From Imbricaverruca yamaguchii (Eukaryota > Arthropoda > Thecostraca > Neoverrucidae): a stretch of DNA of 64,000 bases. The translations under genes and the position numbers were made by a program. The DNA is taken from NCBI GenBank assembly GCA_034440575.1, contig JAOTOL010001564.1:1116001-1180000 (forward strand). The letters are read 5' to 3'. The notes beneath the pieces were generated by a model. That model was not told the DNA's origin, made no database searches, and was given only the letters and a program-made list of their open reading frames with translations. Below, piece by piece: positions 10,801 to 22,329 of this stretch (position 1 is the first letter of the stretch; each line of letters begins with the position of its first letter).

Positions 10801-12128
10801 ACATTTGAGTTGAATAAAACTTGCAGCATGATTATGCTACATATTTCATCTGTCTTGATTACGAAGTCGGCAGACGAGCGTTACACCATCGGATACCCAG
10901 CACTCACGAGCCACCATGCTATCGTTCTGCGGTGTGTCCAGTCTTCCCAGGTTGCCCACATTGGTTCATGAAGCTGAGCACAACGGGCGGCAGAGACGGT
11001 GTTAATGTTGCTTATGGCCGTGTAATATATGAGACGCCTTTTTGCGCCCGCCATTTGCATAACTAGGATTCTATTAATCTGGCGGCAAATGGTGGTGAAA
11101 TATGTGGTGCAGTCTTGATTAACCATTTGGAAGCAGGATGAATGTGGCGACTATTCATGTCGGCGAGTGAGTGGCTGGCTCAGCTCGGCCGGCGACTCGA
11201 GGCTGGCCGGGAACTTTCCAGAGAACACACGTGTCCGTTATGCCGGCCTGCTGGGACTGTCGCTCCGTCCAGCCATCGGCTGAAATCCACGCACGGATGA
11301 ACAGCCAATACATGCCGCTCCGCATATCATTATGGAAACAGAGCCCTCCTGAAGAGTTCGGCGAGATCTGAGCGATTTTCGTTCGGTTTCAGGATCAAAC
11401 TCGCGCATTCAGTACTCGCCGCTCTGTTCTCATCTAAGTCTGTTGTCCACCGACATACCGAACAATGCGAACTGCCCGCCCGGAACAATGGCCAGGCGCC
11501 GAAAACACAGGGTTTGTGACAACTATCCGAGCACCAGAATAACACAGCTGCGACCGGCTTCTTTGGGACCTGTCCGAACCAAAACAAAAGGATCACGACC
11601 AGCGCCGTCGGTGTCCAACTGGGTGCCCCCACCCCCGAGACCACGTATGGAGTGGCCAGTGCAGGTCTTAATGAGCAGCACTGAGCAGTCTATACGTGCA
11701 ACTCTATACTGACAAACATACACCTGTCACACAACATAGTACATGAGCTCGTTCACTTTGCTGTGATGTACAATGCTTATCGCTGATATATATAATTACT
11801 TGCGATAAAGGAAATGGAATCAAACGATGATCTGCCTTACATTTTGATATTGAAATAAGCAAATGAGGATGGCTGCTTCATTTTCGATTGCACATGTCCT
11901 TATTACACGTCGAAATCATGAAAACACTCGCTCATTGGCACCCCATATCTTTGGACATAAAACAACGTTGCATTATGTTAGTTATAATGCTAACTTGTGC
12001 TGCTTATTATCACCTATATCTGCTCGGACGGCCTCCAGACGAGTAAAATTACCATAAGTGTGTACTGCAGTCAAATAAAGCTGACGTTACTTTTTGTATT
12101 TTGAGTATTTTGAGTACTTTGAGGGGTA
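7889..12128. other. 4.2 kb without a recognised gene
   Basis: I inspected the frames at 8022-8445, 9337-9928, 10821-11126 and 11330-11723. None shows a domain or motif I know, and most have an equally long frame on the opposite strand. A C run sits near 8038-8048. The remainder is AT-richer intergenic-looking DNA. Confidence 0.5.
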
Positions 12129-12545
12129 ACCGGACAAATGTACGTAAAGCAAATGTACGTATGGTAGATGTACGTACGCAAATGTACCCAAGCAAATGTA
12201 CGTAAGCGCAGATGTACGTATGGCTAATGTACGTAAGCGTAAATGTATGTATGGCAAATGTACGTATGCGCAAAAGTACGTATGCGCAAATGTACGTAAA
12301 CCCAAATGTACGTATGTGCGAAAGTACGCATGCGCAAATGTACGTAAGCGCAAAGGTACGTATGCGTAAAAGTACGTACGCGCAAATGTATGTAAGGGCA
12401 AATGTACGTAGGGGCAAATGTACGTATGCGCAAAAGTACGTATGCGCAAATGTATGCAAGGGCAAATATACGTAAGGGCAAATGTACGTATGCGCAAAAG
12501 TACGTATGCACAAAAGTACGTATGCGAAAAGTACGTGTGTGCGTG
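12129..12545. repeat. TACGTA-centred ~16-17-bp array, copy A
   Basis: Head-to-tail units alternate between GCAAATGTACGTATGC-like and GCAAAAGTACGTATGC-like sequences, about 25 in number, with small length changes. The centre TACGTA is itself palindromic. The same unit recurs at 14619-15225 on the other side of the retrotransposon ORF1. Confidence 0.92.
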
Positions 12546-12734
12546 TGTGTAAGTGGATTATACAGCCTGCCACCGTGTGGTGATTTCGGCTGTTTACGAC
12601 TTTGAAGTCGGTTGGAGGTGGTGGTCCGGACGGTGCCTGGTAGTAGTTGGTGGAGGGGGTTGGGGGTCATCGCCTTTGGTATTAACTTTGCAAACATACA
12701 TGGTCATACACTGTTAGTTGTCTCTTACATTATT

Positions 12735-12880
12735 TTTTTCGTCTTTTATCTAGTTCTTTGTTGTTGTTTTTTGTTTGTTTTTTGTTTGTTTTTTGTTTGT
12801 TTTTATTTTTGTTCTGTTTTTCGGTTCTTTTTGTACTTTTTTCCTCTTTTTTTTACAATTTCTTTTTACGTTTGTTTAAG
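12735..12880. repeat. T-rich tract (A-rich on the minus strand)
   Basis: Runs of TTTTTTGTTTG dominate. Read on the minus strand, this is an A-rich tract downstream of the ORF1 remnant at 13043-14168, so it may mark the 3' side of that element, but no ORF2 separates them. Confidence 0.7.
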
Positions 12881-13042
12881 GTTCTGATGTCGGTCTGGCA
12901 CCAGCTTCTTTCGATTTTTTATTTGTATTATTATTATAAACACATGTCATGGGCATAGTTTGGAGAGACTGGGTTGAGGAGTTGTTCGGATGTTTGTTCC
13001 TATGCTTCTAGTGTCGAGTAGGTTTATTACGTGTTCTGGTTT

Positions 13043-14168
13043 TCATGGGTGTTGTGGTTGGTTTGTTCGTGGATGTAGTGCTTGGTTTGTTGGTTGCTCG
13101 TGTTGTCGGTGCTTGGGTGGTTTGTAGAGTGGTTCCTGCGCTGTCTGAGCTAACGTCTTCTTCCTCTGAGTCTGTGGGTGGTCTGTGCTGAGGGGGGAGT
13201 CTGAAAAAAAATCCCCCTTGCGTGCTTGGGGTGGGTCTGGGGGGAGTGATAGGCGTGGTGGTTTGTATGTTTCGCGGTGTGGTAAGAGGGGAGGTGTCTG
13301 TGCTTGGGCCGTAAGTTTTGTTGTGGGTTCTGGCCGAATGACAATTGTAGGGTCCGTCTGGGTTTCCTGACGGGTTGCTGTAGGGTGAGTGTGTGTCTGC
13401 GTGGGCCGGGCGGTGAGCATCGGGTACTGCTCGTCACCCCACTCCCGTGCCAGCGACGGGGCCACGCCCTCGATATGGATGAGTCGGAGGATGTCCTTCC
13501 CCCTCCTCCACCGAGGGCAAGCCCCGTCACGGGAGGAGTGGTTCCCGCCGCAGCCCACGCATTTCCTAACCTCACTAGTGCACTCGATAGTGTAGTGTGG
13601 TTCGGCACAGAGGCCACATGTGGGGTTTGTGTGTTTGCAGCCCCCCTCGTGTGGCCATATCCTTGACAAAAGGAACAGTGACGAGGGAGGGGTGCACGTG
13701 GTGTTACTTTGTATGTGATGTAACCAGCTGTGACATGTGTAGGTTGTTGTTTGGATGTGAAAGTCAGGATGAGAATGTGAGTGTTTGGTTTGTTTGTGGG
13801 GGAGGGGGCCGGTACACAGAGGAGATCCCCTGGCTCGCAAACCTGCGAGCCAGTCTCTCCTCAGGCAACCATTCCAACTCCCATGCGTGTATTATCCCCT
13901 GAGATGTGTTGCGGTGTGTGTCTGGTGTTATGGTCACCTGTGTGTTTAAGAGGTGTGTGATCTGCTCTAAGATGTGTGCATCCGTGGTGTCGCAGGCCTG
14001 GATCAAGAGCTCCCCAGATTTTAGATGGCGTGCGTGTAGGGGAGCTTGTGTCCGACGGGTGACCTCAGTTTCCACCTCCCATGGGTCGAGGCTGGTCATG
14101 GGCCGACCATCGACCCGGCGGCAGACATAGAAATCACCGGTCGGTTCGTCTGTTGTGGTGTGAGGCAT
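13043..14168 (-). pseudogene. Non-LTR retrotransposon ORF1 (RRM plus CCHC knuckles), frameshifted
   Basis: The ATG at 14168 opens a 134-codon frame with an RRM-like region (FYVCRRVDGRPM; NTSQGIIHAWELEWL; ISSVYR), typical of ORF1p in Jockey/I-type non-LTR elements. Near 13765-13775 the reading frame must shift to continue LTFTSKQQPTHVTAGYI and the first knuckle CSFCQGYGHTRG. A second shift in a six-base C run (13641-13646 on plus) moves to the frame carrying NPTCGLCAEPHYTIEC and KCVGCGGNHSSRDGACPRW. The rest is a Pro/Thr/Gln-rich tail ending at 13043. The protein would bind element RNA. No ORF2 (endonuclease or reverse transcriptase) follows on the minus strand before the T-rich tract, so the copy cannot be autonomous. 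The shifts could be mutations or assembly errors at homopolymers. Confidence 0.85.
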
Positions 14169-14618
14169 AGTGCGTAGGAGTGTTAAGTGTGGGTCTTGGG
14201 TTTGGCGGTGAAGTAGGAGAGAAAGGTGAACGCTTTACAAATATCGGCGGTATTGGGGGGGGGGGGGGTTGGCGGCACCGCCGGACCCACCTGTCGTCGT
14301 GCAGAGCTGGGCTAGAAGTAAGTTGATGTCGAAGTTGTCGCAGGCCGGTCTCGAGGCTTGTATTTGGGCCCTAAAGCAGTTGGCGTTGGCGCGCCTTGGA
14401 CAACACGCCTGCGGCACCGCCCGGTTTTTGAGTTGCCCTTGGCAATGGCCGTTCCGCTGTGCCTGCGGCGTGGAAGCCTTGGTGGTGACCGGCTTCGCTG
14501 CGTCTTGATCGCCAGCTGTTCGCTGCGTCTCGTGCTCTCTTAGATCTTGTCAGAGCTCTTGGTATTCGGAAACGATATCGGTGCTGTTGCTATCGTGATC
14601 GAGTCGGGTGATCGTGGG
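14169..14618. other. Possible 5' region of the ORF1 element
   Basis: Upstream of the ORF1 start on the minus strand. Contains a 12-base G run near 14257-14268. No promoter motif or coding similarity was recognised. The 5' boundary of the retrotransposon is not visible. Confidence 0.35.
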
Positions 14619-15225
14619 AAAACATTTACGTATGCGCAAATGTACGTATGCGCAAAAGTACGCATGCGCAAATGTACGGAAACGCAAGTATACGTATGCG
14701 CAAAAGTGCGTATGCACAAATGTACGTAAGCGCAAATGTGCGTATGCGAAAAAGTACGTATCCACAAATGTACGTACGGGCAAATGTACATATGCACAAA
14801 AGTACACATGCGCAAATGTACGTAAGTCAAAGGTACGTATGCGCAAAAGTACGTATGCGCAAATGTACGCAAGCACAATTGTACGTAAGGATAAATGTAC
14901 GTATGCGCAAAAGTAAAAAAATGTACGTGCATTGGCTCATACGTGCATTTCTTCTTACATTCTCTTACGTTTAGGTACTGTTGCGGTAACGTACATTTGC
15001 GCTTACGTACTTTTGCGCTCACGTACATTTGCGCTTACGTACATTTGCGCATACGTACTTTTGCGACTGCGTACATTTGCGCTTACGTACATTAGCCATA
15101 CGTACATCTGCGCTTACGCACAATTGCCACACGTACATTTGCGCTTTGGTACATTTGCTTACATACATTTGCTTACGTACATCTGCTATACGTACACTTG
15201 TCCTTACGTGCATTTGTCCTAGAAT
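14619..15225. repeat. TACGTA-centred array, copy B, arranged as a giant imperfect palindrome
   Basis: From 14619 to about 14930 the units read GCAAATGTACGTATGC on plus. From about 14990 to 15220 they read as the reverse complement (GCGCTTACGTACATTTGC). A unique core of about 60 bases, with ATACGTGCATTTC, separates them. The two halves could fold on each other along some 230-300 bp. The unit family is the same as at 12129-12545. Confidence 0.92.
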
Positions 15226-15233
15226 CATTTTGG

Positions 15234-15530
15234 GGCCTCTCGTCCTCAGGCCTCAGGTCCTCAGGCCTCGTCCTCAGGCCAGGTTTCAGGCCTCAGATCC
15301 TCAGGCCTCAGGTCATCAGGCCTCAGGTCATCAGGCCTCAGGTCATCAGGCCTCAGGTCATCAGGCCTCAGGTCATCAGGCCTCAGGTCATCAGGCCTCA
15401 GGTCATCAGGCCTCAGGTCATCAGGCCTCAGGTCATCAGACCAGGTATCCGGCCTCAAATCCTTAGGCCTCAGGTGATCAGGCCAGGCCTCAGGCCTCAG
15501 GCCTCAGGTCCTCAGGTCACTATCACGTAC
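15234..15530. repeat. 15-bp tandem repeat AGGCCTCAGGTCATC
   Basis: About eight exact or nearly exact units from 15303 to 15437, with more diverged units on both sides. The unit contains the palindrome AGGCCT. Frames on both strands are open because the period is a multiple of three. Confidence 0.93.
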
Positions 15531-15630
15531 CACTGTCCCTTCCGCTCTCCTTTCCACCCTTACCCGCCTGCTCCCAGACCAGCGCGGACGGGGGTGAGCA
15601 CGGGACCACCCATGGCTGCACAGTTTATAA

Positions 15631-15742
15631 CCGGGTGTCCCGTGAGGGTGGCGTCAGCTGGTGGTAAAGACACGGCACCGGGTGTCACCCGGGAGGGTGG
15701 CGTCAGCTGGTGGTAAAGACACGGCACCGGGTGTCACCCGGG
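15631..15742. repeat. ~48-bp tandem duplication
   Basis: CCGGGTGTC starts units at 15631, 15678 and 15727 (the last partial). The units share GGTGGCGTCAGCTGGTGG and differ mainly near the start. Confidence 0.88.
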
Positions 15743-17819
15743 AGCAAGCCGTGGAGTGATGTCACTGTCGTACTCACCGAAAGCCATGGCTGGGCAAGGC
15801 TGGTGACCACTGGCATTCTTGCATGTTAGTCTCTTCTTTGATCTTTCAATGTCTCTCTCGACTTGCTGGGACCAGATCTGAAATGAGTTTTTTTCCGTCA
15901 GCAATCGAGATAACCCGAACAAGTCGACAAAGATTGATGATTCATATCGATGCCGCATGCGTCCATGTATGCGTTCATCCGTACAGTTGTGATAAATGCC
16001 ACGTGGAAAACTTCCCCGAGGAGTGCGGGGGAGGAACACCGCATGGCATTAACGTCAAGAATAGTCGCCGCGCTGATTACTTGCACCTTGAGCCATGACC
16101 TGCCACCCCCGACAGGTCGCCAACAAGTGGGCGAAACACCCATGAAAAATCACTATTGGACGTTATGCATTTATAGGTGTCAGAACACGGAATTTCAAGT
16201 TAAGGAGCCATCATGGGCGCAAAAACACAGGAGAAACATCGGTCATTTATTACAGGAGTGTGTATTCACAGGCGAGGGTGGCCTTCGACAGACTTCAGCA
16301 GCATGGCGGCTGTTTTTGGCGCGAATTATTGATGATCTACGGGCCGGTGAGAGGGAAATGTGTGTTCATCGATGTTTCAGATGTGATGCTACCACATGAT
16401 TGTCAGGAGATTAATGAGAACAGCGTGACTTTCGATCAAGTATACTCATCAATTACATTATGTACTATCCCTACTGACGTCCAGCAGGTGCACCCCGGGA
16501 AGCTAAAGTTTATCATTTATACACATATCCGATAGGATTCATGCTGAATAATGAATGCAGTTTGGATATTGCACATAGTATGCATTAGGCACAGAAATGA
16601 TTTCAATGCATAGAATGTTGTTACTACATGTCGTTCTAAGAACAAGCATGAGCGTAGAATCATGTAAAAAATGGTCATCGAGCCAGTTAAGCGAAGTCCA
16701 ATATTTATATGCAAGTTCTCCAAAGAGTTAAATGGTAAAGTTTCAATACTGTGGGAGTGGGTAGGTCCATTTTTGCCAGCTTTCTTATGCAAGTGACAAA
16801 GCATAAGCACTGAAGCACACACACACGCACAGGCACACACGCACACGCACACTTTATTCCATTTGCTGCCTCTGCCACACTGCGTGAATGGGTGTATCAG
16901 TGAAGTGCAACACCCATCGGACTCCGCTCATAAACCAAATCTTTAGCAATTCGCGTTTAGATAAATCAGCATTTGTCAAATTGACATGGGTAGCGCGAAA
17001 AAAAAGACGATGCCTAAACGCTCGAGCTGACCTAGTAAGCCTTTTGACCGTTGAGTGGTCGCACCATGGCCGCTATCTGACAGCTAAGTCATTATGTTTA
17101 CCGATTCCCATACTCCACCAGGGCCATGGCCATGGATTTATGCTGTTCTCCTTTATTTAAGCTGGAGGGTAAGTTATGAGCGTGTATTTACTTATTTACT
17201 TATATGGAGGCAAGTATTTACTTCTGGAGTTGTTCCACCGGATCCAGCTGTCGGTATACAGGGGGATGGTGGCGGGCTTCCCTCAATCCGGGCACGTTGT
17301 GGCCTGATCAGGTTGAATATATCGTAGAGCCGAGGGATAGCTACACGAATATTCACAAGAGCCTAGTGCATTTAAATTCGAAGAGGTATTTTTAATGCAA
17401 GTGCATTTTATATATTTTCCGTGGAAGTCTCAATCCCAAGCACTATTTTCCTGGCAGACTGGATTCGTTACTGACTAAATCATAGCGGTGCACAGAGCTT
17501 GAGGTCGGTTGGTATGCATGGCATGGCACCAGGATATTTTGCAATCTTGCCGGAAGTGTCAGATTATGAGTTGAAGTTAAAGTTATGAATACTACTTTCG
17601 CATTATCGACGGTCGCCAGCTGTTCTTCTTTTGAAGTTTTTTTTAAAGGTGGACGCAACGAGAAACCTACACTCGACCGAAGGAGTAGACTTGTCATGTT
17701 ATCGGTCGAAGTGAGTCACCAAATGTGGTACTAATACACAATAATTGTTATTTTATGGGCAATTGAAATAAATAATAGCATCATTAAGCACAACAAAAAA
17801 AACGGTGAAACTCCTTAAT
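15743..17819. other. No gene recognised; short (CA)n near 16820-16855
   Basis: AT-rich DNA with an interrupted CA microsatellite. The frame 15950-16399 and its neighbours have no recognisable domain. Confidence 0.5.
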
Positions 17820-17925
17820 GGTGCAGACTTTCAGTGCGGTTTAATGCTTTATACCTCTAGTGCGGCTTAATGATCCGGACATTCAGTACGATTTAACGGC
17901 CATCATTTTCAGTGTGGTCTAGATA
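17820..17925. repeat. Degenerate ~28-bp repeat, four units
   Basis: TTCAGTGCGGTTTAATG and variants (CTAGTGCGGCTTAATG, TTCAGTACGATTTAACG, TTCAGTGTGGTCTAGAT) recur four times. Too diverged to fix a clean period. Confidence 0.6.
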
Positions 17926-18244
17926 TCTGCGCATGGCTCACCAGGCAGACAAGAAACAACGCTTCTGCTCGCAGATGGTTATAAGTATGCTTGTGTCACT
18001 GCATTCTTCACCATCTGCAGCCCCTCGGGAAGGTGGAATGCATAACACGGAAAGGAAAACATTCCACTTGACTCATCAGCTGACGATCTCCTAATTTCAT
18101 TGAATGCAACGGAAGCGCAGTTCAACGTTGCCCGTCTCGTTTGTGCGCTGTCCATCGCCTACACAGCGCGCGTTGTCCCCGCTTTTCGGCAGCTCCCGCG
18201 CTGTCCTACGGCCTGGACCGTGGTCTGCGGCTCGGCTGAGGTGA
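17926..18244. other. Unique lead-in to the 30-bp satellite
   Basis: A frame opening at 18100 runs from this unique sequence into the satellite. Its first roughly 45 residues are non-repetitive and mildly hydrophobic. I do not regard it as a demonstrated gene. Confidence 0.4.
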
Positions 18245-19830
18245 GTGCAGGCGCGTGCCTCGGCCGTTCACACTACACAGGAGCGTTCCTCGGCCGTTCA
18301 CACTACACAGGCGCGTCCCTCGGCCGTTCACACTACACAAGCGCGTCCCTCGGCCGTTCACACTACACAGGCGCGTCCCTCGGCCGTTCACACTACACAG
18401 GCGCGTCCCTCGGCCGTTCACACTACACAAGCGCGTCCCTCGGCCGTTCACACTACACAGGCGCGTCCCTCGGCCGTTCACACTACACAGGCGCGTCCCT
18501 CGGCCGTTCACACTACACAAGCGCGTCCCTCGGCCGTTCACACTACACAGGCGCGTGCGTCCTCGGCCGTTCACACTACACAGGCGCGTCCCTCGGCCGT
18601 TCACACTACACAGGCGCGTCCCTCGGCCGTTCACACTACACAGGCGCGTCCCTCCGCCGTTCACACTACACAGGCGCGTCCCTCGGCCGTTCACCCTACA
18701 CAGGCGTCCCTCGGCCGTTCACACTACACAGGCGCGTCCCTCGGCCGTTCACACTACACAGGCGCGTCCCTCGGCCGTTCACACTACACAGGCGCGTCCC
18801 TCGGCCGTTCACACTACACAGGCGCGTCCCTCGGCCGTTCACACTACACAGGCGCGTCCCTCGGCCGTTCACACTACACAGGCGCGTCCCTCGGCCGTTC
18901 ACACTATACAGGCGCGTCCCTCGGCCGTTCACACTACACAGGCGCGTCCCTCGGCCGTTCACACTACACAAGCGCGTCCCTCGGCCGTTCACACTACACA
19001 GACGTGTTCCTCGGCTGTTCACACTACACAGGCGCGTCCCTCGGCCGTTCACACTACACAGGCGCGTCCCTCGGCCGTTCACACTATACAGGCGCGTCCC
19101 TCGGCCGTTCACACTACACAGGCGCGTCCCTCGGCCGTTCACACTACACAGGCGCGTCCCTCGGCCGTTCACACTATACAGGCGCGTCCCTCGGCCGTTC
19201 ACACTACACAGGCGCGTCCCTCGGCCGTTCATGCTACACAGGCGCGTCCCTCGGCCGTTCACACTACACAAGCGCGTCCCTCGGCCGTTCACACTACACA
19301 GGCGCGTTCCTCGGCCTGTTCACACTACACAGGCGCGTCCCTCGGCCGTTCACACTACACAGGCGCGTCCCTCGGCCGTTCACACTATACAGGCGCGTCC
19401 CTCGGCCGTTCACACTACACAGGCGCGTCCCTCGGCCGTTCACACTACACAGGCGCGTCCCTCGGCCGTTCACACTACACAGGCGCGTCCCTCGGCCGTT
19501 CACACTACACAGGCGCGTCCCTCGGCCGTTCACACTACACAAGCGCGTCCCTCGGCCGTTCACACTACACAGGAGCGTCCCTCGGCCGTTCACACTACAC
19601 AGGCGCGTCCCTCGGCCGTTCACACTACACAGGCGCGTCCCTCGGCCGTTCACACTACACAGGCGCGTCCCTCGGCCATTCACACTACACAGGCGCGTGC
19701 CTCGGCCGTTCACACTACACAGTAGCGTCCCTCGGCCGTTCACACTACACAGTAGCGTCCCTCGGCCGTTCACACTACACAGGCGCGTCCCTCGGCCGTT
19801 CACACTACACAGTAGCGTCCCTCGGCCGTT
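18245..19830. repeat. 30-bp satellite, about 53 units
   Basis: The unit begins CACTACACAGGCGCGTCCCT and ends CGGCCGTTCA. It repeats with over 90% identity for about 1.6 kb. A variant with ACAAGCGC occurs every third unit at about 18338, 18428 and 18518, and a CTATACA variant recurs at spacings of 90 or 180 bases, so a 90-bp higher-order unit exists. Rare indels (near 18550, 18705 and 19314) rotate the frame. All three plus frames remain open for over 520 codons, as does one minus frame in three pieces. This is a property of the unit and not proof of coding. Confidence 0.96.
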
Positions 19831-21374
19831 CATAGTGCGGACGGCTGTCCGGCGTGACAGAGGGAAGCCACTCCGCGGCGGCACCGACGTCGCACGTGGA
19901 TGACAGGTCGCACATTCACATGTGATTCGAGTGGCTGGAGCTGACGAGGTGCGGTGGCGGTGGATGTTGCAGGTCCGGCGCTCGCACGTGGAATCAGGAC
20001 CAGCGTCCGCACCAGGGTATAACTGTCCGCACCAGGTCGTGTCGTGGAATCAGGACCGACGTCTACACCAAGGAGGGGCGAATGGGGGAAGGGGTGACAT
20101 GGTGCAGGGTGGCAGCGCAGTAGGTGGTGAGGTTTTGTCATTGTATCCGGAGTGAGTCATGACGTGGGACCAGGTGCTGTGACATGTGGCTAGATACCGT
20201 ACCATGGCGCCGGGGCTGACGGGGGACCAGGTGGTCGTGTAATGGCTCAGCGGAAAGGGAGGAGTCGTGACGTGAGGCCGGGGCTCGTGTCGTGGGGACC
20301 AGGTGGCTCCGGAGACGGGACTGTCTAACCCCGAGCTCGGAGACAGCAGAAGTGCCAGAAAACGAAGAAAACGATATGTCTCCACTGAAGAAAACGATAT
20401 GTCTGCATCGCAGGCTGGCGAAACTCAAACAACGACAATAACGAGAGGCAAACACATTGTGTTGATTACTGTAGACATGGGCAGAGTCGTAGTGGCAGGC
20501 AAAGAGGGAAAACGGTCAGTTATATTACGTTCCACGCCATGAGAAGGTATTATCAAACCAGATTGAATGACGAATATGTGAGTGGGATCAAATAGGGGCA
20601 TGACGTGCTAAGGACACTAGCCAGCAATAGACAGGTGAGGAAGTGGTCAGTGTTGACCCAAAGGCAAAATGGCCGTATCTCGGGCTTTCCTCCGTTTCGG
20701 TGACCAACCAAAATATTTTAAAGCTGATCTGTTTGTTTCTTTTGTTCTTAATGCATGGCAATCGGACGGAAGATGCGATACCAAAGAGCTGAGACCGATA
20801 GATCGGGCTGATTCCTTCAAAGCAGCGGTTAGTGCAAGGTGGGAGGCTTTGATGTCAGGAAGCAAACGGGACGGTTAATTATGGCGAATTGGGGTGGATT
20901 CAAGGGGATTAGAGTAGCCTCATAGGGTAAGAGCTCAATAAAAAAAACTAAAACTAAGCTCGAGTGTCCTCAGCATGCTTGTGCCAGCTGGACAGTCCAG
21001 GGACTCTCAGCCCGTTTGACGAAACAGCCATGTCCCCACATCCCCTCGGGTCCAGGCTGTGAGCTTCAGTCGAGGGTCGCCGCTTCAAAAGGAGCCAGGC
21101 TCGCGCGGCCATCTGTTCCCCTGCTGCCCCCCATGGCCGCCTGGCATTATGTTTTCATTTGCCGTATTGTTGGACGTGGGCAGGTGGAGGCGGGATTTGT
21201 GTGGCCTCGTGAATAGTCCTCTATTGGATTTTCTTTCGGCTCTTTGATCAGTATTTATAGCTGGACGGCTCCGTCCTGAGTCGTTTTCCGGCGCATGACG
21301 CCGCAAAACAGCGGAAGGGTGCCGCGTGCCGCCTCACCTGTGCCGACAGCGCGGCGGCCCTTTCAGGCGTCAGC
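19831..21374. other. No gene recognised; short GGACCAGG-type repeats near 19985-20290
   Basis: GTGGAATCAGGACC and GTGGGACCAGGTG recur a few times with poor conservation. The rest shows no coding or RNA signature. Confidence 0.5.
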
Positions 21375-21650
21375 CTATGAAGGGCAAGCAGCCGCTGCCG
21401 TTCTCCTAGTCGGATCTGTCACTCGTCATTCTATGAAGGGCAAGCAGTCGCTGTCTTTCCCCCTAGTCGGATCTGTCACTCGTAAGTCTATGAAGGGCAA
21501 ACAGCCGCTGCCCTTCACTAATCTGATCTGTCACTCGTCATTCTATGAAGGGCAAGCAACCGCTGTTTCCCCCTAGTCGGATCTGTCACTCGTGAATCTA
21601 TGAAGGGCAAGCGGCCGCTGTCTCTCTCCTAGGCGAATCTGTCGCTGTCA
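21375..21650. repeat. 55-57-bp tandem repeat, five units
   Basis: CTATGAAGGGCAA starts units at 21375, 21431, 21488, 21543 and 21598. Each continues with GCCGCTG and CGGATCTGTCACTCGT. The units differ mainly in a pyrimidine-rich middle. Confidence 0.93.
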
Positions 21651-22148
21651 CGGCGTGCACCGGACCCGTTGTGGATATACATCGTCAGCTACCGATCACT
21701 CTGTATGCACCTCTGACGTCCAGGCTTAGCTCATCAGCTTGGAATGCAATGGACCGCCATCGAGATGGACAGCTGGAAGGCTGAATGGTTCTTCACCGGT
21801 TTGAAAGACCAGGATTTTAGGTGGAACTGTTTGCTCAACCAGTTCGAATCAATCCATGCCGCCCGTTCTGGTAACATCAGAATCAGTTACGCATGCTTTG
21901 CCCAGCATGACATTCAGCACCCATGGCTCGCTTCGCCCTTATATGCAGCTGTGGCCTAAATTTAACCTCAATGTACGCACAGTAGGGCGACCCATTTTCC
22001 AAAAGGTTAGAAATGTATCCGTTGCGGCGCTTATTCCCATGACATTGTTCGACAAAAGCTTGTTGGTATCCTTCTACGCTTATGAAATCGAAAAATATTT
22101 AGGAGTACCTACAATTTGACGTTGTAAATTTCCAGATATAGAAAAATG
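21651..22148. other. No gene recognised
   Basis: The frames at 21744-21959 and 21856-22119 overlap each other and have no recognisable motif. Confidence 0.45.
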
Positions 22149-22329
22149 CTGGGGCGCATCTGAAGGGGGGATGGGCACAGGGGCATGTGCCCACTCCGTG
22201 CCCCTTTAGGGACACTCAAGCAAACCTCCATGAAGTTTTCTCAATGAGTGACATTTCTTCGGGATAATAGTGTCTCTTCAAACAAGTCACGCTTGACGAC
22301 CCACGATATAATTACTGGATCCATCCCTG
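22149..22329. mobile_element. Possible second hAT-like MITE
   Basis: The right end CTGGATCCATCCCTG (ending 22329) closely matches the reverse complement of the hAT-type terminus at 7586. The left end CTGGGGCGCATCTGAAG (from 22149) matches more loosely. The flanking 8-mers agree only at about half their positions. Length is 181 bp with no coding. The assignment depends on the right end. Confidence 0.4.

Noticed and set aside
13150..13617. 155-codon minus-strand frame inside the ORF1 remnant
   Set aside because: It is a shadow frame of the knuckle-coding frame and carries no zinc-knuckle pattern of its own.
18100..19903. Three overlapping plus-strand frames of more than 520 codons
   Set aside because: All three frames are open because the 30-bp unit has no stop in any plus frame. 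Rare indels move the frame and no domain is visible, so I annotate a satellite and mention coding only as a possibility.
21836..21860. tRNA-like GTTCGAATC word
   Set aside because: No matching acceptor stem, anticodon arm or A box nearby. I found no supportable tRNA in the window.
22149..22165. Reverse-oriented copy of the ultra-short retroposon (GGGGCGCATC)
   Set aside because: Only about nine bases agree. The site is better explained as the left end of a hAT-like element.
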